64,000 nucleotides of DNA, taken from the NCBI RefSeq assembly GCF_902686445.1, contig NC_062222.1, forward strand, positions 133,245,035 through 133,309,034, in the 5' to 3' direction. Numbering within the stretch: the stretch's first letter is position 1; every line of letters starts with the position of its first letter. Origin of the DNA: Sciurus carolinensis (lineage: Eukaryota > Chordata > Mammalia > Rodentia > Sciuridae). Shown here one piece after another: positions 57,991 through 64,000 of this stretch. The notes beneath the pieces were generated by a model. It worked only from the letters and a program-made list of their open reading frames with translations. It had not been told where the DNA came from and made no database searches. A program made the translations under genes and the position numbers.

Positions 57991-60155
57991 TGACCCAGGG
58001 CACTGTGTGTATATGGAAGAACTGGCGGTTCAAAAATCCATTCTTGGTGTTCTCAGGAAGTCATGGTGTCTGGGTGCCAAGCCTGGGAGGTACATCTGCA
58101 GGGTGCCTCTGACTGACTTCCTTATTTAATCCACACTCTATCCTGCTTTATACTCTGTCTGTTGTCCAACCCCTGATTGTTCATAGCCATAGCTACTTTG
58201 TTCAAAACTTTTGGGGGTGATTAGGGGACACCTAAAATCGGGTGTTTTAAACTAAATATGTTTAAAACTAAACATGTGCTTAAGGCACAAGCAAAATACA
58301 CATGATGGAAGAGAGAAATTCAAGGTCAATAAATTTCTCTAAAATTATGCAGCTGGAAAATCTACTTTCAAAAGCTATTTTAATTTCAGAAATTCAAAAC
58401 AACAAATGTGTATTTTGAATTGCATATAAGAAGACAGTCACCATTATGTTTTTAGTGGAGGGAAAAATCTGGAAGTCTTAATCTTCCTCTGCTCCCAAAC
58501 CACATGTTCTGCTCTCAGCATAGCAGCTCAAAGACAACACAGGGAAAGCCAAATTTTTGTAGCAAGTAGCTGAAGTTACTAGAAGTGTGAATTAGAGTCT
58601 TGTCAGTGGAAAGGAGCAACACATCAGAGGAACTGTAGCTCCTGTCAAATGCAAATATAAGATGTACAGTGGTAGATCCAGGAGCATCAAAAGCAGGTGA
58701 GAAAAAGGCATAAAAATTCTCAGCCTGTCAATCCTCTCATGCAAACCTTCAGGAACAATCCACAAGCCAAAAACACAATCTAATGCCTGCCCTGACATAC
58801 CAGGCTCAGCACCTGCTTTCTTCTGGAGCTCCTTGAAACCTTCATTCCTCCCTGGGTTGTACTTTCTCACCACAACCCAAGGCACATAACTGCTTTCTTC
58901 ATCCGCGTACCTGTGAAGGTCATGGTCTTCAATTTCAGTTCATCATCTCTCCTCGAGATATTTAGTCTTTCTGATCCTCAGTTTCCTAAACTATATAACA
59001 TAAATAAAATTTATTAACTAAGGCAAATGCTTAAGGTGCATAATCTAATGTACGACACACACTAAATAGTTAATAGATGCGATTTCTGGTCTCAATTTCC
59101 CCTTCCTTGTAGGGCTTGCATAATATACAGGTACTACTAATGTCTCATGAAGTGAGAAAAGATTTATTTTTTAATATTATCAGATGACACAGAAGAACTG
59201 TGTTAAGAGAAAATATTAGCAAAATGAACTTTCTGATCTAAAAAAAATACAGGGTAAATAAAATATGTGCAAAAAATCTTTGCAGGTCCTCATTGTATAA
59301 TATCCGCAGGATATTCAGGCTTCTGACAGCAGACTCCCCCACCTCTGCTGATGTGCTCAAGGCACACCCTGGAGGGCTTACCAAGAAGGCAGGAGAGGAA
59401 CTGCAAACTCAAAAACATAAGAACCTGAGTTAATTCAGCGTGGGAAACAGCATTGCCAACACTCCTAAAACTTGGTGTGACCTGAGAGAGGGAATGACAA
59501 CCCACCTGATTCTGTGTTGTCAGGAAAGTTACAACTGGCAATAATTTTATTATTGGTAGTGTTATTGTCAATTATTTTGTAGTAAAATATTTAATATTTA
59601 AGAGGGTTTTGGAGACAATTATATGTGTGTTTAATCTTACTAGCCACTTGATCTTGGACAAATTAACTACCTAGTTTGGGTTTTCTCATCTGTAAAACCC
59701 CATTTCCTTCTGCCTTCACTTTTAATGGACACTTACAAAAATAATCATTACAATTCCTTCGGGTATTTTTCTGGGCAAGGGGCACCAGGTGCTGAAGGAC
59801 AGAGAGAGCTCTGAGAGCAGCAGATGTCGATGCTCTGGAAGGCCTTGTATCCAAATGGAGAGTGAGTTCATAAGCATCCTTTCACCCTCACACCTAGGTT
59901 GGGGTGACTTTGAAGAAATCCACACTGTATCCAAGAGTTCTCCAGCTGCTCTCTGGCTGCCCATAGGTATGATTGCTAGATATCACATCATTTATTTACT
60001 GTGTCTTATTTTCCACTCCCCTACCTGTATTGCCTGGGATTGCCTACTGATATAAACAATTTGTCTCAGGGTCAGTTGCTAGGAGAATTCAAAACATGAC
60101 AGAATAGTATGTAACACCTGAGTGATTGCATGTCAGAGACTTAGCACTCTTGTGG
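57991..60155. other. Unique sequence with MIR-like remnants
   Basis: MIR-like text at 58,960-59,085 ('gatcctcagtttcctaaact' onward) and at 59,625-59,705 ('gccacttgatcttggacaaa', 'ttttctcatctgtaaaaccc'). No gene recognised. Frames are 60-97 codons without motifs. Confidence 0.45.
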
Positions 60156-60159
60156 GCAT

Positions 60160-60480
60160 ATTATATCAGTCAGGGTGCAACAAAAGAATCAGAAATTGTA
60201 GGAGATATATATTAAGAGATTTATTGCAAGGAATTGACTTACTTGATTGTAGGACTGGCTAAATAAGTCTGAAATCTGTAGGTCAGACTGTCAGGAAGCA
60301 TGGACTGGATCTCTCAGGGCAGGAGCTGGTGCAGTGGCCCACAGGCAGAATAAAGACAAACAATGGTCTTTTACAAATCTCCCCAAAACTGGTCGTAGAT
60401 TTAACATGCACAACCAATGCCTCTGCTTTCGCCACATTGCAATGTGTGAGTCCTTCATTTGTTGCTAGCTCTATCATGAA
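60160..60480. mobile_element. Ancient interspersed repeat, LTR-like, unnamed
   Basis: 'tatcagtcagggtgcaacaa', 'agagatttattgcaaggaat' and 'tctgaaatctgtaggtcaga' form a recurring mammalian repeat layout (probably an ERV-derived LTR) whose family I cannot name reliably. Confidence 0.45.
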
Positions 60481-61083
60481 CTTTTTCTCATTTCATGAAG
60501 TATTTTAAGACTTTACCTGATGACTGCAAAGTATTTTATCATTCTTTAGTATCAAAATTTATTAACATCATCCCCTTTTTTTGTACATGTGGTTTATTCT
60601 TACATTTTCCTTCTCTGATGAACCTCCTTGTACATTAATATTTTCCTGCATATTGTGCTCTTTTTAGGTTAAGTTTCTATTTATTAGTCTAGTAGACTCT
60701 TGAAACTGACGGTGCAAGAAAAGTTAGGCATATCAACTCAAATACCCATGGTGTAGAGTGAATTAATCTCTTTCCTGTGTACCTAGAATGATACTATGTA
60801 TAGTATCCTTGGGTGAATTGGTAAAGAGTCTCTGAGACCAATGTTTGGGTACGAAGATTCAGATGAAGATACCCCATTGAGAAAAGCTGATAGAAGAGTC
60901 CAAAAATATCTAATTCTTTTAAATTTTTGTGGTTACTGGAGTTTCTAACTTATTCCTTTTCCTTCTAGAATTTCAACAGAATGTGAGGGAGTAGTTTGTA
61001 TTATTTTTAAATCTAGAGAAGAAGGAAGGAAGGTAAGTCAGAGGTTGTTGGACGGACATTACTTGAGAGGGAAGATGTGATCA
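60481..61083. other. AT-rich unique sequence
   Basis: Possible antisense LINE text near 60,590-60,690 ('gaacctccttgtacattaat'), too weak to call. No gene. Confidence 0.35.
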
Positions 61084-61123
61084 GAAATACAATTTTCTCA
61101 TACTAGACAAAGGGGCCAAAAAT

Positions 61124-62061
61124 ATGCAATGGAGAAAAGATAGCCTCTTCAACAAATGGTGCTGGGAGAATTGGAAATCCATATGCAACAGAATGAAACT
61201 AAACCCATATCTCTCACCATGCACGAAACTAAACTCAAAATGGATTAAGGATCTCGGAATCAGACCAGAGACCTTGCATCTTATAGAAGAAAAAGTAGGT
61301 CCAGAGCTTCAACATGTTGGTTTAGGACCAGACTTCCTCAACAGGACTCCCATAGCACAAGAAATAAAAGCAAGAATTAATAACTGGGATAGATTCAAAC
61401 TAAAAAGCCTTCTCTCAGCAAAGGAAACTATCAGCAATGCGAAGAAAGAGCCTACAGAGTGGGAGAAAATCTTTGCCAATCATACTTCAGATAGAGCACT
61501 AATCTCCAGAATCTATAAAGAACTCAAAAACTCTACACCAAGAATGTAAATAATCCAACTGACAAATGGGCTAAGGAAATGAATAGACACTTCACAGAAG
61601 AAGATATACAAGCAATCAACAAACATATGGAAAAATGTTCAACATCTCTAGTAATAAGAGAAATGCAAATCAAAACCACCCTAAGATTCCATCTCACCCC
61701 AATTAGAATGGCAATTATCAAGAATACAAGCAACAACAGGTGTTGGCGAGGATGTGGGGAGAAAGGTACACTCTTACATTGCTGGTGGGGCTGCAAATTA
61801 GTGCAGCCACTCTGGAAAGCAGTGTGGAGATTCCTTAGAAAACTTGGAATGGAACCACCATTTGACCCAGCTATCCCACTCCTTGGCCTATACCCAAAGG
61901 ACTTAAAATCAGCATATTACAGAGATACAGCCACATCAATGTTCATAGCTGCTCAGTTCACAATAGCCAGATTGTGGAACCAACCTAGATGTCCTTCAAT
62001 TGATGAATGGATGAAGAAAATGTGGTATATATATATACAATGGAATATTACTCAGCCATAA
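61124..62061 (+). pseudogene. L1 ORF2 C-terminal remnant
   Basis: Frames 61124-61549 and 61579-62061 cover the post-RT domain, with [18 protein letters not shown] keeping the CX3CX7HX4C motif. There is a shift near 61,527 (a shortened A run) and another at the end, where an expanded TATA run (62,027-62,036) shifts the frame. No RT domain, no function. Confidence 0.9.
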
Positions 62062-62191
62062 AGAATGATAAAATTATGGCATTTGCAGGCAAATGGATGA
62101 AACTGGAGAATATCATGCTAAGCGAGATAAGCCAATCTCAAAAAACCAAAGGAAGAATGATATCGCTAATAAGTGGATGATGACACATAAT

Positions 62192-62310
62192 GGGGGGTGG
62201 GAAGGGTTAGTGTTGGGGTTGGAGTTGGGTTTAGGGAGGGGGGCAGGAATGGAGGAAGGAAGGACTGAATAGATGGAGGGGAAGGGTGGGAGAGGAGGGG
62301 GGAAGGGAAA
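62192..62310 (+). other. G-rich, quadruplex-prone L1 3' UTR tract
   Basis: 'tggggggtgggaagggttag', 'ggagttgggtttagggaggg' and later GGGGAAGGG units give many G runs on the L1 sense strand, several spaced like telomeric ttaggg. It is equivalent to 13,640-13,765 in the full-length copy. Confidence 0.85.
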
Positions 62311-62437
62311 AAATGGCAGAATGAATCAAACAACATTACCCTATGTAAATTTATGATTACACAAATGGTATGCCTTTACGCCATGTACAGACAGAGAAAC
62401 AACATGTATCCCATTTGTTTACAATAAAAAAAAAAAA

Positions 62438-64000
62438 GAATAACTTGAGGAAGGTTTTTCAGGTCATAGAACCATTCTGAGTCCTAGTATCCATGGTGGT
62501 TAGATACATCTCTGTGTTCTAAGTTTTATAGAAATGTACACCAATGAGAGATAATTTTACTGTAGAAAAATTTAAAAAGAAGAACAAAGAGGAAAATGGG
62601 AGAAAATCAAAAATAAATAAATGAAGGAGCATGGAGGGGATTTTATACCGAAGGATTATGATGCATATTCTTCTGAAAGTTTGATGCTATAGTTTGGAGT
62701 ACTAAACATTTCATATTTTTGTTCTAATTTCTTAGATTTAAGGCCTACAGTATCATGTGTTATCATTTATAACCAAATAGCAAAGATGATTTGACTTTAT
62801 AAAAGAGTTCTCTGAATGAAACAAAATGTCCCAGAGAAAAGATCAATCTTTGTATTTTGAGTATTTTCAAGTGAAGATTCATATATTTTTCATATTCATT
62901 TGCCAAGATTTTTCCATATTCATACTTAGCTAAATATTAAATCATGTAAACACACTGTCATCAAAAATTTCAGAAGGGATTCCAACATTGTATTAAAAAT
63001 ATGGAAACAGTAGACATTTTAGTCACCTTAATGCAAAATCTGATCTCTACATTTTATCTCATTTTATAAATATGGTGGGCTGAGACTGGGAGTCAGTGGG
63101 TAGTTAGTTTGGGAACCAGGAGATCCTTTTGGCCCCGTCCATCTTCTTAGAGGAGCCCAATGTGAGTTACTGCCACACAATTGACAGAGCATAGGATGAT
63201 CTCTAATCATCTCCTGAAAACAACCCTGAGCTAGTATAAAATTGTCCTCACCTGCTATCAAATGGCAGCTGCTCCAATGACTCTGTGTTCCTGTTCTCAT
63301 GTGAGCAGGATGATAGCCTTGGACTAACCCAGCTTTCCACCTTTTTTGTTGTGTTGTTCTCACCAAAACTGTGAATGTGCTGAAGTGCAAGATCCTGAGA
63401 CTGAGACTGATGGGAACAGCCCGGGCTCTTCTCTAGTACCCTAAACACTGAATTTCACCACCTTAGGCCAGAGGGTCATGTTTCCCATCACTTGAAACCC
63501 AGGGTGAGCTGCCGTCTGGGGTCTTCCACCTGTGGTGACAGTGGGGCAGTGGGACACATACAAATTTCCTGAACCTTAAAGGAGCGACTTGCTGTGAATT
63601 CCAGGTCAGTTGTTGGCTCTTCCTGCCTAAATGGCAGTAATGAATCTACCTGATGTGAACTGTGTGTGTGGGTGTTCTGTTGCCCAGACTGAGAAGAGCT
63701 GGTAACTGGTACAGAGTGACCTGCACAATGTGTACTTTCCTTTCCATCACAAACATAGGATCTTTGAAATTGTTTCCAACCTCTGAGAGTCATGCTACCT
63801 CTGAGGTAAAGTGCCTCATCCTTGTAGATATTAAGATTTATAATAGGTAGAAGGCAGGGTCACCTTCAAGCCACACCCCTGTAAGCTTGCAGTTTTCTGT
63901 CCCCTGCTCACCCTTCCCACATGGCATTAACTTCTGAAATTTTACATTAAATTCCTCAGAACCACTACTTGTTAGCAGATTTGTTTTGGTGAGAGGAGAA
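62438..64000. other. Unique sequence, no recognised gene
   Basis: AT-rich to about 63,060, then mixed. Minus-strand frames of 101-108 codons (63064-63390 and 63488-63793) show no domain or splice context. Confidence 0.4.

Larger units (their letters stand above)
61084..62437 (+). mobile_element. 5'-truncated L1
   Basis: Close relative of the full-length L1, from about 'aaatacaattttctcatact' (61,085) through the ORF2 end and 3' UTR to a 12-A tail (62,426-62,437). It keeps the G-rich TTAGGG-like 3' UTR tract and the segment missing in the 48-kb copy. No confident target duplication: 'acttgag' occurs on both sides, but 14-20 bases away from the left junction. Confidence 0.92.

Noticed and set aside
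1..64000. CRISPR array, prophage, operon or other prokaryotic system
   Set aside because: No regularly spaced direct repeats, no dense coding and mammalian repeats throughout.

Overview
This window looks like ordinary nuclear DNA from a placental mammal, most likely a squirrel-related rodent (Sciuromorpha). Three observations support that. Two SINEs are B1 monomer + ID monomer dimers (B1-dID type), and one is a simple ID SINE. The L1 copies share one closely related 3' end. Old mammal-wide repeats (MIR, L2, MaLR LTRs, MER5-type hAT elements) are scattered throughout. The species cannot be named from this alone. I recognise no host protein-coding exon, tRNA, rRNA, CRISPR array or bacterial-type operon. 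The window reads as intergenic or deep-intronic DNA built from layers of retrotransposons.

The only large coding potential is a full-length L1 on the minus strand (about 13,497-20,580). It has a 16-bp perfect target-site duplication, a 32-nt uninterrupted poly(A) tail, a 1.9-kb GC-rich 5' region with about 2.2 tandem copies of a ~0.55-kb unit, a YY1-type site at its extreme 5' end, ORF1, and ORF2 (endonuclease, reverse transcriptase, Cys-rich tail). ORF1 carries one frameshift and ORF2 two, so this copy is young in structure but cannot make intact proteins. Two 5'-truncated relatives lie on the plus strand (about 48,010-49,284 and 61,084-62,437). A third, at 9,288-9,960, carries a 5' inversion typical of twin priming and sits inside an older LTR.

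Layout. 1-9 kb: unique DNA with MIRs, one MaLR LTR, one ID SINE and an L2 copy. 9-13.4 kb: MaLR LTR with the nested inverted L1, a MER5A-like element, and a B1-dID with a long polypyrimidine tail. 13.5-20.6 kb: the full-length L1. 20.6-34 kb: mostly unique DNA with an LTR, L2 pieces, a hAT fossil, a B1-dID and L1 fossils. 34.9-37.7 kb: a diverged local duplication, an L1 ORF2 fossil and LTR-like sequence. 37.7-48 kb: AT-rich unique DNA, microsatellites and nested LTR/L1. 48-64 kb: two truncated L1s, several antisense L2 fragments, one MaLR LTR and unique DNA.

There is no gene network to describe. The one functional relationship is retrotransposition: L1 proteins from elsewhere in the genome would have mobilised the truncated L1s and the SINEs. 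I did not find a convincing new biological system. The items most worth checking are the tandem 5' units and recent-looking features of the full-length L1, the TTAGGG-like G-rich 3' region present in two of its copies, and a few unexplained structures: a 22-bp perfect palindrome, a ~0.34-kb duplicated block and two small CpG-dense patches. All repeat family names come from recognition by eye and need RepeatMasker.
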